Shown here: positions 25,402 to 34,321 of the stretch, in pieces | Layout of the letters: every line of letters starts with the position of its first letter | Numbering within the stretch: the first letter of the stretch is position 1 | Assembly: GCF_016623495.1 (NCBI RefSeq) | Contig: NZ_JAEHHL010000006.1 | Coordinates: 356,914 to 420,913 of the forward strand | Direction: 5' to 3' | Source: Thermohalobaculum xanthum | GTDB lineage: Bacteria > Pseudomonadota > Alphaproteobacteria > Rhodobacterales > Rhodobacteraceae | DNA length: 64,000 nt | The notes under the pieces: model-generated | Told to the model about the DNA's origin: nothing | Seen by the model: only the letters and a program-made list of their open reading frames with translations | The model's database searches: none | Position numbers and translations under genes: made by a program

Positions 25402-26673
25402 ATGGACAGGATCCGGGTTCAGGGCGGGCGCCCGTTGTCGGGCGAGATCGCGATCTCGGGGGCGAAGAACGCCTGCCTCGCGCTGATGCCGGCGGCGCTG
25501 CTGACCGATCAGCCGCTGACGCTGACCAACGCGCCGCGGCTCGCGGACATCCGCACCATGTCCGAGCTGCTCGCCTCGCTGGGCTGCGAGGTCGCGGGCC
25601 TGCAGGCGGGCCGGGTGCTGGCGCTCTCGGGCGCGACGCTCGATTCCGACACCGCCCATTACGACATCGTGCGCAAGATGCGCGCCTCGATCCTGGTGCT
25701 GGGGCCGCTTCTCGCGCGCCTTGGCAGGGCGCGGGTCTCGCTGCCGGGCGGCTGCGCCATCGGTGCGCGGCCGGTCGACCTGCACCTCTCGGGCCTCGAG
25801 AAGATGGGCGCGCAACTCGAGCTCGCCGACGGCTACGTCACCGCCGCGGCGCCGGGCGGCCTGCGCGGCGCGGTGGTCGAGTTCCCCCTCGTCTCGGTCG
25901 GGGCGACCGAGAACCTGCTGATGGCGGCCACGCTGGCCAAGGGCACCACCGTGCTCAGGAACGCCGCGCGCGAGCCCGAGATCGTGGATCTCGCCCGCTG
26001 CCTTCGGGCCATGGGTGCGGCGATCGAGGGCGAGGGCAGTTCCGAGATCCGGATCGAGGGCGTCGAGGCGCTGGGCGGTGCCACCCACCGCGTGCTGCCC
26101 GACCGGGTCGAGCTTGGCACCTACATGATCGCCCCCGTGATCGCGGGAGGCGCCGTCACGCTCAAGGGCGGCGAGCGCGGGCTCGTCTCGGCGCTCGCGG
26201 ACAAGCTCGAGGAGGCCGACATCGCCGTCGACGAGGTAGAGGGCGGCCTGCGCGTGGCCCGCCGCAACGGCGTGATCCGGCCGCTGCGCGTGGTGACCGA
26301 GCCGTTCCCGGGCTTCCCCACCGACCTGCAGGCACAGATGATGGCGATGCTGACGCTTGCCACCGGCGAGAGCGTGATCGAGGAGCACATCTTCGAGAAC
26401 CGCTTCATGCACGTCCCCGAACTCGGCCGCATGGGCGCACGGATCGAGGTCCATGGCGGCACCGCCCATATCCACGGGGTCGAGGGGCTGCGCGGCGCGC
26501 CGGTGATGGCGACCGACCTGCGCGCCTCGGTCAGCCTGATCCTGGCCGGCCTCGCCGCCGAGGGCGAGACCGTGGTGAGCCGCGTCTACCATCTCGACCG
26601 GGGCTACGAGCGGGTCGAGGAGAAGCTCGGCGCCTGCGGGGCGCTGATCGAACGTGTGACGGAGTCCGACTGA
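25402..26673 (+). CDS. murA: UDP-N-acetylglucosamine 1-carboxyvinyltransferase
   Basis: A 423-residue enzyme that transfers enolpyruvate from PEP to UDP-GlcNAc, the first committed step of peptidoglycan synthesis, in the cytoplasm. Family hallmarks are present: [22 protein letters not shown] (Lys22-Asn23 bind PEP), [25 protein letters not shown] with catalytic Cys118, the residue targeted by fosfomycin, [22 protein letters not shown], and [19 protein letters not shown]. Length matches typical MurA (about 420). The ATG follows AGGGGCAGGC. The downstream DUF2948 gene overlaps its stop by one base. Confidence 0.97.
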   Translation: MDRIRVQGGRPLSGEIAISGAKNACLALMPAALLTDQPLTLTNAPRLADIRTMSELLASLGCEVAGLQAGRVLALSGATLDSDTAHYDIVRKMRASILVLGPLLARLGRARVSLPGGCAIGARPVDLHLSGLEKMGAQLELADGYVTAAAPGGLRGAVVEFPLVSVGATENLLMAATLAKGTTVLRNAAREPEIVDLARCLRAMGAAIEGEGSSEIRIEGVEALGGATHRVLPDRVELGTYMIAPVIAGGAVTLKGGERGLVSALADKLEEADIAVDEVEGGLRVARRNGVIRPLRVVTEPFPGFPTDLQAQMMAMLTLATGESVIEEHIFENRFMHVPELGRMGARIEVHGGTAHIHGVEGLRGAPVMATDLRASVSLILAGLAAEGETVVSRVYHLDRGYERVEEKLGACGALIERVTESD

Positions 26674-27158
26674 TGACCGATGACGCCCGTTTCGAGGATG
26701 CGCCCCTTTCCGACCGGCCGCTGCGGCTGAGGGCCGAGACCGCCGACGACCTCCAGATCGTCTCGGCGCTGGTGCAGGATGCCGTCGGCAAGGTCGGCGA
26801 TGTTGCCTGGCTGCCGAAGAAGCGCCGCCTCGTCGTGCTGATGAACCGTTTTCGCTGGGAGGATGCGGCGAGGGCTCGCGGTGCCCGGCGGCCCTTCGAG
26901 CGCGTGCGCACCGCGCTCACGCTCGACGGCGTGATGGCGGTGAAGGCGCGGGGTATCAGCCCTGCCGACCGCGAGGCCGTCTACGCGCTGCTCGCGCTCG
27001 ATTTCGAGCCGGGCGAGGATTGCTCGGGCCGCATCGTCGCGCGCCTCGCCGGCGGGGCCGAACTGGCGGCCGAGGTCGAATGCCTCGACGCGAGCCTCGA
27101 GGACCTTACCCGCCCCTGGCAGGCCGTCGCGGCCGGGGCGCCTGATCACGACCGCTGA
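26673..27158 (+). CDS. DUF2948-family protein
   Basis: A 161-residue protein that starts on the last base of the murA stop (TGATG), so it is translated together with murA. It opens with PLRLRAETADDLQIVSALVQDAVGKVGDVAWLPKKRRLVVLMNRFRWE, the conserved DUF2948 core, and ends with GGAELAAEVECLDASLEDLTRPWQA. The family is largely confined to alphaproteobacteria and is usually located just after murA and before hisD; its function is unknown. Here hisD does not follow, the next gene being convergent. Confidence 0.88.
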   Translation: MTDDARFEDAPLSDRPLRLRAETADDLQIVSALVQDAVGKVGDVAWLPKKRRLVVLMNRFRWEDAARARGARRPFERVRTALTLDGVMAVKARGISPADREAVYALLALDFEPGEDCSGRIVARLAGGAELAAEVECLDASLEDLTRPWQAVAAGAPDHDR

Positions 27159-27165
27159 GCCACCG

Positions 27166-27948
27166 TCAGAACCTGCATGTCGCCTGCATCGCGCGGCGCG
27201 CCTTCGCGCTGCCGCTCAGGTCGAACCGGGCCACTTCCGCCCCGCCCGCGCCCCGCAGCAGCATCGTGCGCCCGGCGGCGAAGGCATCGAGGAAATCGCT
27301 GCCGAAGGCGTCGACCGCATCCCACCACTGGTCGTTGCCGTCATGCCGGGTCAGCACCGTCTCGAAGCGGCGCGGGCCGGCGCGGCCCTCGATCTCGATG
27401 ACGACGCCGGCGCTCTCGCCGTCGCGCTTCGGCAGGCCCGCGGGCGGTTCGCCATGGATCTGCATCGTCACGCGCGCAAGCCCGCCCGCGCGGCACTGGA
27501 ACGTCGCCTCCGTCCTGCCGTCCCGCGCCTGGCCCTGCGCGGTCGCGGTGCCGCCGCCTCCCAGGCTGCGCCATGCTGCGCCGCCGCCCGCCGCGTCGCC
27601 GGTGACACTCACCCGGATGCGGAAGGGCTCGTCGCGCGCCGCGCGCATCAGCTGGAACACGCGCATCCGATAGGTCTTCGCCTCGGTGCGGAAGGCGAGG
27701 TCGTCCCGCGCGTCCGCGAGCCCCTCGATCGAGAAGGCGGTGTTGCGCCCCTCCAGCACCCGGACCTGTGCCTGCTGTCCCGCGCCGGTCGCGAAGCTGT
27801 AGCAGAGCACCCCGTCGGCGGGCGCCGCGCCGGTGATGTCGGCCGAGCTTGCGCCGCGCGCGAAACGGATTTCGGTGCAGGATTGCGCCGCGGCGGGCTG
27901 CGTCCAGAACAGCGCCACGAGCAGAAGCGGAAAAATCACGAGCGGCAT
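27166..27948 (-). CDS. hypothetical secreted protein, 260 aa
   Basis: A Sec signal (MPLVIFPLLLVALFWTQPAAAQ) is followed by an all-beta-looking domain. SCTEIRFARGASSADITGAAPADGVLCYSF suggests a disulfide, and the region resembles the bacterial pre-peptidase C-terminal type of fold (AGQQAQVRVLEGRNTAFSIEG). The second half has a QWWDAVDAFGSDFLDAFAAGRTMLLRG segment seen in small uncharacterised periplasmic proteins that sense or inhibit. A strong GGAGGTGA ribosome site sits before the ATG at 27948. It faces the DUF2948 gene with a 7-bp gap. No enzymatic motif found; function unknown. Confidence 0.75.
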   Translation of the reverse strand: MPLVIFPLLLVALFWTQPAAAQSCTEIRFARGASSADITGAAPADGVLCYSFATGAGQQAQVRVLEGRNTAFSIEGLADARDDLAFRTEAKTYRMRVFQLMRAARDEPFRIRVSVTGDAAGGGAAWRSLGGGGTATAQGQARDGRTEATFQCRAGGLARVTMQIHGEPPAGLPKRDGESAGVVIEIEGRAGPRRFETVLTRHDGNDQWWDAVDAFGSDFLDAFAAGRTMLLRGAGGAEVARFDLSGSAKARRAMQATCRF

Positions 27949-28061
27949 CGAAATCACCTCCGGCAGGGCAATCGATCGGATCTGATCTGCGGGCGCCCGA
28001 CATCCGGACGGGGCGATCAGCTGGCGCGCATCGCCTGCCAAGGCCGGCCCGCGGCACGGCC

Positions 28062-28787
28062 CTACCCGAGGTCGTTCACCTCGCTGTAGATGGCGTCGAG
28101 GTTGGAAAGATACGCCTTCCTGCCGTCAAAACGGACCAGCCGGTCCCGCTGGAGATCGCGGATCGTTCTCGAGATGGACTCGGGCGCCGTGCCGATCAGC
28201 GATGCCAGGTCCTGCCGCGCCAGCGGCAGGTCCACGGCGTGGCCCTCGGCCTCCCCGTAGCTGCCATACCGTTCGTAAAGGGCCAGCAGCACATGCAGCA
28301 GGCGCGCGCGAACCCCCTGGTTCATGGCGATGACGTAGTTGTCCTCGGTCTCCGCGAGGTTGCGCATGAGTTGCCGCACGAGGCGCTCGCCCAGCGTCGG
28401 GTTGCGGTCCAGCAGTTCGCGGACAACCGATTTCGGCAGGAAGCAGACATGGCTTTTTCTCAGGGCCTCGGCCGAGTTGCGGTGGCTCGCTTCCGTCACC
28501 AGCTCGTCGTAGCCAAGGGTTGCCCCGGGATGGTCAAGACGGATCAGGGTCGAATGGCCCTCGGCATCCACGCGCCGCTCGCCCAGCAACCCGTCGAGGA
28601 TGCAGTAGATCCCCTCGCACGGATCGCCCTGGCGGTAGAGCAGGTCGCCGGCATCGATCTCGCGTTCGCGCCGGAAGCTCAGGACGTATCTCACCCCGTC
28701 GGCGCTGAGCTCGCGCTTCTCGCGGTCGGCCGTGAGCGGGCAAAGCGGACAGCCGGCAATCCGCGGGGCGTGGTCAGATCGGCTCAT
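28062..28787 (-). CDS. Crp/Fnr-family transcriptional regulator
   Basis: A 241-residue regulator with a cNMP-binding beta-barrel (residues about 35-140) and a C-terminal HTH_Crp domain (LARQDLASLIGTAPESISRTIRDLQRDRLV). The N-terminus has CPLC (Cys13, Cys16), and VCFLP (Cys115) aligns with FNR Cys122. The third N-terminal FNR ligand is missing; Cys57 and Cys62 lie in the barrel. This could be an incomplete or altered Fe-S sensor, or a non-cluster regulator. A near-FNR box lies upstream (28853-28866), pointing to autoregulation. The recognition helix (ESISRTI) has the E-S-R pattern of FNR-type DNA readers. Confidence 0.88.
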   Translation of the reverse strand: MSRSDHAPRIAGCPLCPLTADREKRELSADGVRYVLSFRREREIDAGDLLYRQGDPCEGIYCILDGLLGERRVDAEGHSTLIRLDHPGATLGYDELVTEASHRNSAEALRKSHVCFLPKSVVRELLDRNPTLGERLVRQLMRNLAETEDNYVIAMNQGVRARLLHVLLALYERYGSYGEAEGHAVDLPLARQDLASLIGTAPESISRTIRDLQRDRLVRFDGRKAYLSNLDAIYSEVNDLG

Positions 28788-28852
28788 CGCAGTTGTTCAA
28801 TCCTCGTCGGCGGGACGCGTGTGTGGGCCTCAAAAAGCCCTGTCTCTCGCGC

Positions 28853-28866
28853 TTAACATTGGTCAA
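28853..28866 (-). promoter_or_regulatory. FNR/CRP-like box
   Basis: On the minus strand the sequence reads TTGACCAATGTTAA, close to the FNR consensus TTGAT-N4-ATCAA (one deviation in each half). It is 66-79 bp upstream of the Crp/Fnr gene start, a normal place for an autoregulatory site. Confidence 0.5.
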
Positions 28867-28929
28867 CGACAGCCTCCAACCGTAACGGGAAACTCGATTC
28901 GGAGCCAACGCTGAGCCGGGCCGCCGACC

Positions 28930-29121
28930 TTGGAAAAGACGGATCCAAATATCCTCGCCGCTGCAACCCGCATGTCCGAGCGGTTCGGTGCCGCGGCGGT
29001 GCACGAGGTCGAGTTGCGGATCGCCGAGCTGCTGCGCCACGACGAGCCGGATGCCGTGGAGTTCTGGCGCACGGTGCGCGACCTCCTGCGCGAGATGGCA
29101 AAGGGCGGTCCCCGCATGTAG
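28930..29121 (+). CDS. small helical protein, 63 aa
   Basis: A short reading frame with a TTG start (28930), or ATG at 28972 if shorter. The protein, with RMSERFGAAAVHEVELRIAE and then a DAVEFWRTVRDLLREMA helix, is amphipathic and looks like the small alphaproteobacterial proteins that carry an RxxxxFGxxAxxEVxxRxAEL core. No ribosome site is obvious. Codon use matches the chromosome, which favours a real gene. Function unknown. Confidence 0.5.
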   Translation: MEKTDPNILAAATRMSERFGAAAVHEVELRIAELLRHDEPDAVEFWRTVRDLLREMAKGGPRM

Positions 29122-29191
29122 GCGTCACGCATGCACCCGCGCGTCCCGGAGCGAGCCTGTAAATATCTTTATTTCAGAAGCTTAGGCCGTA

Positions 29192-29205
29192 TTTCACGTG
29201 TGAAA
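29192..29205. repeat. TTTCAC-GT-GTGAAA palindrome-like motif
   Basis: Two 6-bp half sites separated by 2 bp, between the ends of the small gene and the MttB gene. The same half sites recur around GC at 48337-48352. They resemble chromosomal parS half sites but with 2 extra central bases. Confidence 0.4.
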
Positions 29206-29229
29206 GGGCCGGCGTTCGGGCGGGCGCGC

Positions 29230-30777
29230 TCAGGGCTCGCCCGCGCCGATCTCCTCCTTGCGCCGGGCGACATAGGCGTCGAGCGCCTCGCGGATCGCGG
29301 GATCCATCGCGGGCTCCTCGTACTCCGCCAGCGCCTTCTGCCACAGCCCGGTGGCACGTGTGGTCGCATCCTCGGCACCTGCCGCGACCCAGGCCTCGTG
29401 GTTCTGCCAGTTCGAGAGCATGGGCGCGTGGAAGGCGGTCTGGTAGCGCGCCATCGTATGCGGGTCGCCGAAGAAGTGGCCGCCCGTGGGCACGCGCGCA
29501 ATGGCGTCGAAGCCCAGCGATGCCTCGTCGACCTTGGTCGGCTCGAGAAAGGCGAACATCATCTCCAGCATCTCGACATCCATCACGAGCTTCTCGTAGC
29601 TCGCGCACAGGCCCCCTTCGAGCCAGCCTGCCGAGTGGTAGAGCAGGTTGCACCCGCCCAGCACGCAGCCCCAGAGCGACATCATCGTCTCCCACACGGC
29701 CTGCGCATCGGCCGCGTTCGAGGCGTTGGACGGCGTCGCCCGGTAGGGCAGCCCGTAGCGCCGCGCCAGCTGCCCGCTGGCGATGTTGGCCTTGGCGTTC
29801 TCGGGTGTCCCGAAGGCGGGGGCGCCCGACTTCATGTCGACATTCGAGGTGAAGGCGCCGTAGATCACCGGGCAGCCGGGCCGCACGGCCTGCACCAGCG
29901 CGATGCCGAATAGCGCTTCGGCGTTCTGCTGCGCCAGTGCCGCGGGCAGCGTGACCGGGGTCATGGCGCCCATCAGCGTGAACGGGGTGACGCAGACCGA
30001 CTGGCCGTACTCGGCCATGGCCATCAGCCCGTCCGCCATCGCGTCGTCGAAGCGCCGCGGCGAGTTGACCGAGATGATCGTCGTCACCGCCGGGTCGCCG
30101 ATCATCTCCTCGGCCGTCATGCCGCGCGAGATCGCCATCATCTCGATCCCGTCGAGCGCGCGGCCTCGTCCGATCGAGGTGCAGTGATAACTGCGGTCCG
30201 AGAGGGTGAGGTTCGCCAGGTAGCAGTCCAGATGCCGGTTGTTCGCGGCCAGCTCGATCGGGGCCGCGACCTGGTTGCCGATCATGTGGATCGCGTTGAA
30301 GCTCTGCGTCAGCCGGATGAAGTTGCGGTAGTCCGCGAGGTTCGAGGCCCGGCGGCCATTGATCCGGTCATGCACCGCCGGAGGCCCAGCCACCAGCGTG
30401 GTGACGACCGAGTTGCCGCCGATCCGCACCGCGCGGCCCGGGTCGCGCGGGGTCAGGGTGAACTCGGTTGGCGCCTTGGCGACCAGCTCGGCGACCAGGC
30501 CGCGATCCATGCGCACCGTCTGCGTCGAGCGGTCGACCTCGGCCCCGGCGCGCTCGAGCACGTCGCAGGCGCGCGGGCTCATCAGCTCGATGCCCAGCTC
30601 CTCGAGAATCCGCATCGAGGTCGCGTCGATCTGGTCGAGCTCCTCGCGCGAGAACAGCGCCATCGGCTGGTACGGGTTGGTCACGTGCTGCCATGCCGGC
30701 TGGGCGAGGCTGCTTGCAGCGGCGTCGCCGCGTCCCCGTCGCCGTCCCCCGCGGCGGATGGTGGTGCTGATCGTCAT
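29230..30777 (-). CDS. MttB-family trimethylamine/betaine-type methyltransferase (non-pyrrolysine)
   Basis: A 515-residue protein of the trimethylamine methyltransferase family (MttB superfamily). After an Arg/Gly-rich N-terminus (RRGGRRRGRGD) it has SREELDQIDATSMRILEELGIELMSPRAC, PLIYGAFTSNVDMKSGAPAFGTPE-type signature segments, and LLYHSAGWLEGGLCASYEKLVMD. There is no in-frame amber codon, so it is the non-pyrrolysine branch, whose studied members demethylate glycine betaine, proline betaine or carnitine and hand the methyl to a corrinoid protein. No corrinoid-protein or methyltransferase-2 gene is adjacent. GAGGAG precedes the ATG at 30777. It is divergent from a GlxA-type regulator gene. 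Confidence 0.9.
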   Translation of the reverse strand: MTISTTIRRGGRRRGRGDAAASSLAQPAWQHVTNPYQPMALFSREELDQIDATSMRILEELGIELMSPRACDVLERAGAEVDRSTQTVRMDRGLVAELVAKAPTEFTLTPRDPGRAVRIGGNSVVTTLVAGPPAVHDRINGRRASNLADYRNFIRLTQSFNAIHMIGNQVAAPIELAANNRHLDCYLANLTLSDRSYHCTSIGRGRALDGIEMMAISRGMTAEEMIGDPAVTTIISVNSPRRFDDAMADGLMAMAEYGQSVCVTPFTLMGAMTPVTLPAALAQQNAEALFGIALVQAVRPGCPVIYGAFTSNVDMKSGAPAFGTPENAKANIASGQLARRYGLPYRATPSNASNAADAQAVWETMMSLWGCVLGGCNLLYHSAGWLEGGLCASYEKLVMDVEMLEMMFAFLEPTKVDEASLGFDAIARVPTGGHFFGDPHTMARYQTAFHAPMLSNWQNHEAWVAAGAEDATTRATGLWQKALAEYEEPAMDPAIREALDAYVARRKEEIGAGEP

Positions 30778-30820
30778 CGGACTCTCCTCGGCGGATTCCG
30801 ACGGAGAATGCCGCAAACGG

Positions 30821-30872
30821 TGTCGCGAAGTGCGCCAGAAACGCGACAATCGCGACCATCGGCCGGTCGCGA
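30821..30872. promoter_or_regulatory. candidate operator repeats between MttB and GlxA-type genes
   Basis: TGTCGCG (30821-30827) faces CGCGACA (30842-30848) as an inverted pair. A second inverted pair, TCGCGACC / GGTCGCGA, has 8-bp arms at 30850-30857 and 30865-30872. Related CGCGACA words occur before the PrpD/TRAP genes (36082-36099) and TGTCGCG before the second MttB gene (52598-52604). Confidence 0.45.
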
Positions 30873-30909
30873 CTCACTGCGGGCTGCGGCCGACGAGGCG
30901 GAGGGATGT

Positions 30910-31881
30910 ATGCAGCCGGGCCCAAAGACCATCGCTTTCCTGGTGGTGCGTGATTTTTCGAGTCTGTCGCTGGTCTCGGCGATCGAGCCGCTTCGCGGGG
31001 CGAACCGGCTCCTCGGCAAGGAAGCCTATGCCTGGAAGCTGGTGACCGATGATGGCGGGCCGGTGCGGGCGTCGAACGGGATTACCATCGCGCCGGAAAT
31101 GAGCCTCGCCCAGCTTGGCGGCGCGCTCGACGGGCTCTTCGCGATCTTCGTGTGCGCGGGGCTCGACACCGATCCGCCGAACCGCGCGCGCATCAACACG
31201 ACGCTGGTGCGCGCCGCACGGGCGGGGGTCGTGCTGGGCTCGCTCTCGGCCGGCACCTTCGTTCTGGCGCGGGCAGGGCTGCTCGACGGCTATCGCTGCA
31301 CCGTGCACTGGGAGTTCCAGCCCGCCTTCGAGGAGGCCTTCCCCGAGATCGATTGCGGACCCGGTCTCTTCGTCATCGACCGCGGCCGGTGGACGGGCTC
31401 GGGCGGGATCACCGGCATGGACATGATGCTGCAGATGATCGAGCAGGATTACGGCCCCGGGCTTGCACGCTCGGTCGGCAACCAGTTCCAGGTCGACCGC
31501 ATCCGCAACTCGGCGATCCACCAGCGCCCGGGCGCGCTCGACCGGCTCGAAACGCTGCCCGGCACGTTGCAAAACGCCGTGAACCTGATGCTAGGCAACA
31601 TCGAGACGCCGCTCAGAATGGACGAGATCGCCGATCTCTCGGGCCTGAACCTGCGGCGCATGGAGCGGATGTTCCAGGCACATCTCGACGTCAGCCCCGC
31701 GCAGTTCTATCGCGGCATCCGGCTCGAGAAGGCGCGCGAGCTGCTGGTCCACACGAATCTCTCGACGCTCGAGATCGGTGTGCTCACAGGATTCTCGTCG
31801 AGTTCGCATTTCGCCATGGCATACCAGAAACATTATGGTATCCGACCCAGTGACGAAAGGCGCCGCGCGACCCGCGAGTGA
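30910..31881 (+). CDS. GlxA-family regulator (DJ-1-like domain plus AraC HTH)
   Basis: A 323-residue regulator. Residues about 7-180 form a DJ-1/PfpI (glutamine amidotransferase-like) sensor domain (TIAFLVVRDFSSLSLVSAIEPLRGAN ... GLFAIFVCAGL ... GSLSAGTFVLARAGLLDGYRCTVHWE). The C-terminal 100 residues are AraC-type (PLRMDEIADLSGLNLRRMERMFQAHL ... LSTLEIGVLTGFSSSSHFAMAYQKHYGIRPSD). Regulators of this type (GbdR, CdhR, ArgR of Pseudomonas) respond to betaine, carnitine or amino acids. It is divergent from the MttB gene with repeats in between, so control of methylamine or betaine breakdown is likely. The downstream dehydrogenase gene starts 35 bp later. Confidence 0.9.
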   Translation: MQPGPKTIAFLVVRDFSSLSLVSAIEPLRGANRLLGKEAYAWKLVTDDGGPVRASNGITIAPEMSLAQLGGALDGLFAIFVCAGLDTDPPNRARINTTLVRAARAGVVLGSLSAGTFVLARAGLLDGYRCTVHWEFQPAFEEAFPEIDCGPGLFVIDRGRWTGSGGITGMDMMLQMIEQDYGPGLARSVGNQFQVDRIRNSAIHQRPGALDRLETLPGTLQNAVNLMLGNIETPLRMDEIADLSGLNLRRMERMFQAHLDVSPAQFYRGIRLEKARELLVHTNLSTLEIGVLTGFSSSSHFAMAYQKHYGIRPSDERRRATRE

Positions 31882-31916
31882 ACGGTGCCGCAGGACCACA
31901 GGGAGGAGTCGAAGGA

Positions 31917-32876
31917 ATGGCGAAGCCGCGCGTGATCTGCACCCGGAAATGGCCCGATCGGGTCGAGGCCGAGCTCAAGGCCCGCTTTGACGTGACGCTG
32001 AACGAAGCCGATGTCGCGTTGACGCAGGACGAACTGCGCGCCGCCTTCGACGACTACGACGCAGTCTGCACGACCGTCACCGACCGCGTCGATGCCGCGG
32101 TGATGGCCGCGCCCAAGCGCGCCAGGCTGATCGCCCAGTTTGGCGTGGGCTTCAACAACATCGACACCGAGGCGGCGCGCAAGGCCTCGCTGGCCGTGAC
32201 CAACACGCCGGGCGTGCTGACCGACGCGACCGCCGACATCGCGCTCACGCTTCTGCTCAACGTCGCGCGTCGCACCTACGAGGGCGAGACGATGCTGCGC
32301 GCCGGCGAATGGACCGGCTGGCGTCCCACCCAGCTGATGGGGACCAGCCCGCAGGGCAAGACCCTGGGTATCATCGGCATGGGGCGGATCGGCAAGGCGA
32401 TGGCCAAGCGCTGCTACCATGCGCTCGATATGAGGATCGTGTTCTACGATGCCTTCCCGGTCTCCGACGCCGGCGTGCCGGCCGAGCAGCTTGGCACGGT
32501 CGAGGAGGTTCTAGCCGTCTCCGACTTCGTCTCGCTGCACTGCCCGGGCGGGGGCGAGAACGTGCATCTCATCAATGCCGAGCGCCTTGCCGCGATGAAG
32601 AAGGGCGCCATCCTCGTGAACTCGGCGCGCGGCGACATCATCGACGAGGCGGCGCTGGTCGCGTCGCTCCGCTCCGGCCATCTCGGTGGCGCGGGGCTCG
32701 ACGTCTTCGAGCGCGAGCCGAAGGTCGCCGAGGCGCTCACCTCGATGCGCAATGTCTGCCTGCTGCCGCATCTGGGCAGCGCCACCATCGAGACGCGCGA
32801 GGCGATGGGCATGACCGTTCTCGCCAACCTCACGGCGTATTTCGAGGGACGCGACCTGCCGAACCGGGTGGTGTGA
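31917..32876 (+). CDS. D-2-hydroxyacid dehydrogenase (glyoxylate/hydroxypyruvate reductase type)
   Basis: A 319-residue NAD(P)-dependent dehydrogenase. VGFNNIDTEAARKASLAVTNTPGVLTDATADIALTLLLN is the catalytic-domain/hinge pattern. GKTLGIIGMGRIGKAMAKR is the GxGxxG nucleotide fold, NSARGDIIDEAALVASL carries the conserved Arg, LDVFEREP the Glu, and LLPHLGSATIETREAM the catalytic His. It most resembles D-glycerate dehydrogenase/glyoxylate reductase (GyaR-like). The start with GGAGG upstream lies 35 bp after the GlxA-type gene, so they share an operon. Its job may be to process a two- or three-carbon hydroxy acid from the catabolic block. Confidence 0.9.
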   Translation: MAKPRVICTRKWPDRVEAELKARFDVTLNEADVALTQDELRAAFDDYDAVCTTVTDRVDAAVMAAPKRARLIAQFGVGFNNIDTEAARKASLAVTNTPGVLTDATADIALTLLLNVARRTYEGETMLRAGEWTGWRPTQLMGTSPQGKTLGIIGMGRIGKAMAKRCYHALDMRIVFYDAFPVSDAGVPAEQLGTVEEVLAVSDFVSLHCPGGGENVHLINAERLAAMKKGAILVNSARGDIIDEAALVASLRSGHLGGAGLDVFEREPKVAEALTSMRNVCLLPHLGSATIETREAMGMTVLANLTAYFEGRDLPNRVV

Positions 32877-32884
32877 ACGGCGTT

Positions 32885-32913
32885 GGGCGCCCGGCCGGCT
32901 GGCCGCAGCGCCC
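32885..32913 (+). terminator. hairpin after the hydroxyacid dehydrogenase gene
   Basis: GGGCGC (32885-32890) pairs with GCGCCC (32908-32913) around an inner CGGCC/GGCCG stem, followed by CGGTTTCCC. The short T run makes it a weak candidate terminator for the GlxA-dehydrogenase operon. Confidence 0.4.
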
Positions 32914-33001
32914 CGGTTTCCCTAGAATGCGGCCGCGGCGGCTCGCGTGACGCCGCGATTCCGTCCCCGCGAAAGCGATGCAGCAAACCAGGGAGCGCAT
33001 G

Positions 33002-34321
33002 ATGGCCGAGGGATCAGGCGCGAGACGCGCCACCGCGTTTGCCTCCCTGCTTCTCATGGCGCTCGTCCTCTCGGCATGCACCACGGTCCTGGTCCGCAAG
33101 GGTGTGCCCGAGGACAAGATCGACGAGGCCGCGCCCTACGGCATCGAAGGCGTGACGATCCGCGCCTGGGGCGACAACGTGGGTGAAGACCGGCGCGAGG
33201 CGATCGTGAAAGCGGCGATCGCGCGTGCCCGCTTGGCGCGCGCCACCGACATCGCCGAAGGGCGCCCGATCGCCGATGTAAGCATCGCCTTCTCGGGCGG
33301 TGGGCCGGATGGCGCGTTCGGCGCGGGCCTTCTGAGGGGCTGGACCGACAAGGGAGACCGGCCCGAATTCTCCACCGTCACCGGGATCAGCACCGGCGCA
33401 ATCGTCGGCCTCTTCGCCTTCCTCGGGCCCGATTACGACGACGAGCTCGAGGCGATCTACACCAGCTACACGACCGACCAGCTGCTGACCCCCGCGATCT
33501 TTGCGGCCCTGCTGGGCGGCACGGCCGTGACCGACACCTCGGGCTACCGGCGCCTGATCGAGTCTTACGTCGATGATGCGGTCGTGGCGCAGCTTGCCGA
33601 GCAATCCGCGCGCGGGCGCACGCTCCTGATCGGCACGACCAATCTCGACGCGTCGCGCCCGGTGGTCTGGAACATCACCGGGATCGCCGCCAGCGGATCG
33701 CCCGACGCCAAGCGGCTGATCCAGGACGTGATCCAGGCGTCATCCGCGATCCCGGCCGCCTTTCCGCCGGTGCTGATCCCCGTCGTGACACCCGACGGCA
33801 CGCGCTACGACGAGATGCATGTCGATGGCGGGGCGACGCAGCAGGTGATGCTGCTGCCGCCCGAGCTTTCGCTGCGCGAGGTCGACCGGGCGCTTGGCGC
33901 GCGCGTCGACCGCACAGTCTATGTCGTGATGAACAACAAGCTCAAGAAGCCCTACGAGATCGTGCGCCCGCGCGTTTTGTCGATCGCGGGGACGGCTGCC
34001 TCCAGCCTGCTGGGCGGGGCGGGGACCGGTGACATCTACAAGATCTATGCGGTCGCACAGCGCGACGGGATCAAGCTCAAGGTGACCTGGATCCCGCGGG
34101 ATTTCGATCTCGAGCCCGAGGAGGCCTTCGACCCCGTCTACATGCGGGCGCTCTATGATCTCGGCTACGAGCGCGGCAAGGCGGGCGACCTGTGGTCGCC
34201 GGTGCCCCCGGACTTCGCGCCGGGGCTAGAGGGTGCGATCAACTCGGTGGAAGCAGGATCACGTAGTGCTTCTGCACGGGCTCGAGCGTCTGCCACGTCC
34301 CCCGGAACCCCGGGGGGATGA
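33002..34321 (+). CDS. patatin-like phospholipase lipoprotein
   Basis: A 439-residue protein with a lipoprotein signal ending LVLSAC-TTVL, so it is lipid-anchored in the envelope. The patatin core has the oxyanion loop SGGGPDGAFGAG, the nucleophile motif TGISTGAIVG (Ser in GxSTG) and the dyad Asp in HVDGGAT. These give a Ser-Asp hydrolase acting on acyl lipids. ATG 33002 follows GGGAGCGC; ATGs at 32978 and 32999 are alternatives. The last 30 residues (SRSASARARASATSPGT) are low-complexity and overlap the convergent cupin gene by 83 bp, which suggests an ancestral stop was lost. Confidence 0.86.
   Translation: MAEGSGARRATAFASLLLMALVLSACTTVLVRKGVPEDKIDEAAPYGIEGVTIRAWGDNVGEDRREAIVKAAIARARLARATDIAEGRPIADVSIAFSGGGPDGAFGAGLLRGWTDKGDRPEFSTVTGISTGAIVGLFAFLGPDYDDELEAIYTSYTTDQLLTPAIFAALLGGTAVTDTSGYRRLIESYVDDAVVAQLAEQSARGRTLLIGTTNLDASRPVVWNITGIAASGSPDAKRLIQDVIQASSAIPAAFPPVLIPVVTPDGTRYDEMHVDGGATQQVMLLPPELSLREVDRALGARVDRTVYVVMNNKLKKPYEIVRPRVLSIAGTAASSLLGGAGTGDIYKIYAVAQRDGIKLKVTWIPRDFDLEPEEAFDPVYMRALYDLGYERGKAGDLWSPVPPDFAPGLEGAINSVEAGSRSASARARASATSPGTPGG

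Noticed and set aside
29230..30777. Pyrrolysine-containing methyltransferase
   Set aside because: The reading frame has no in-frame TAG, so neither MttB copy uses pyrrolysine.
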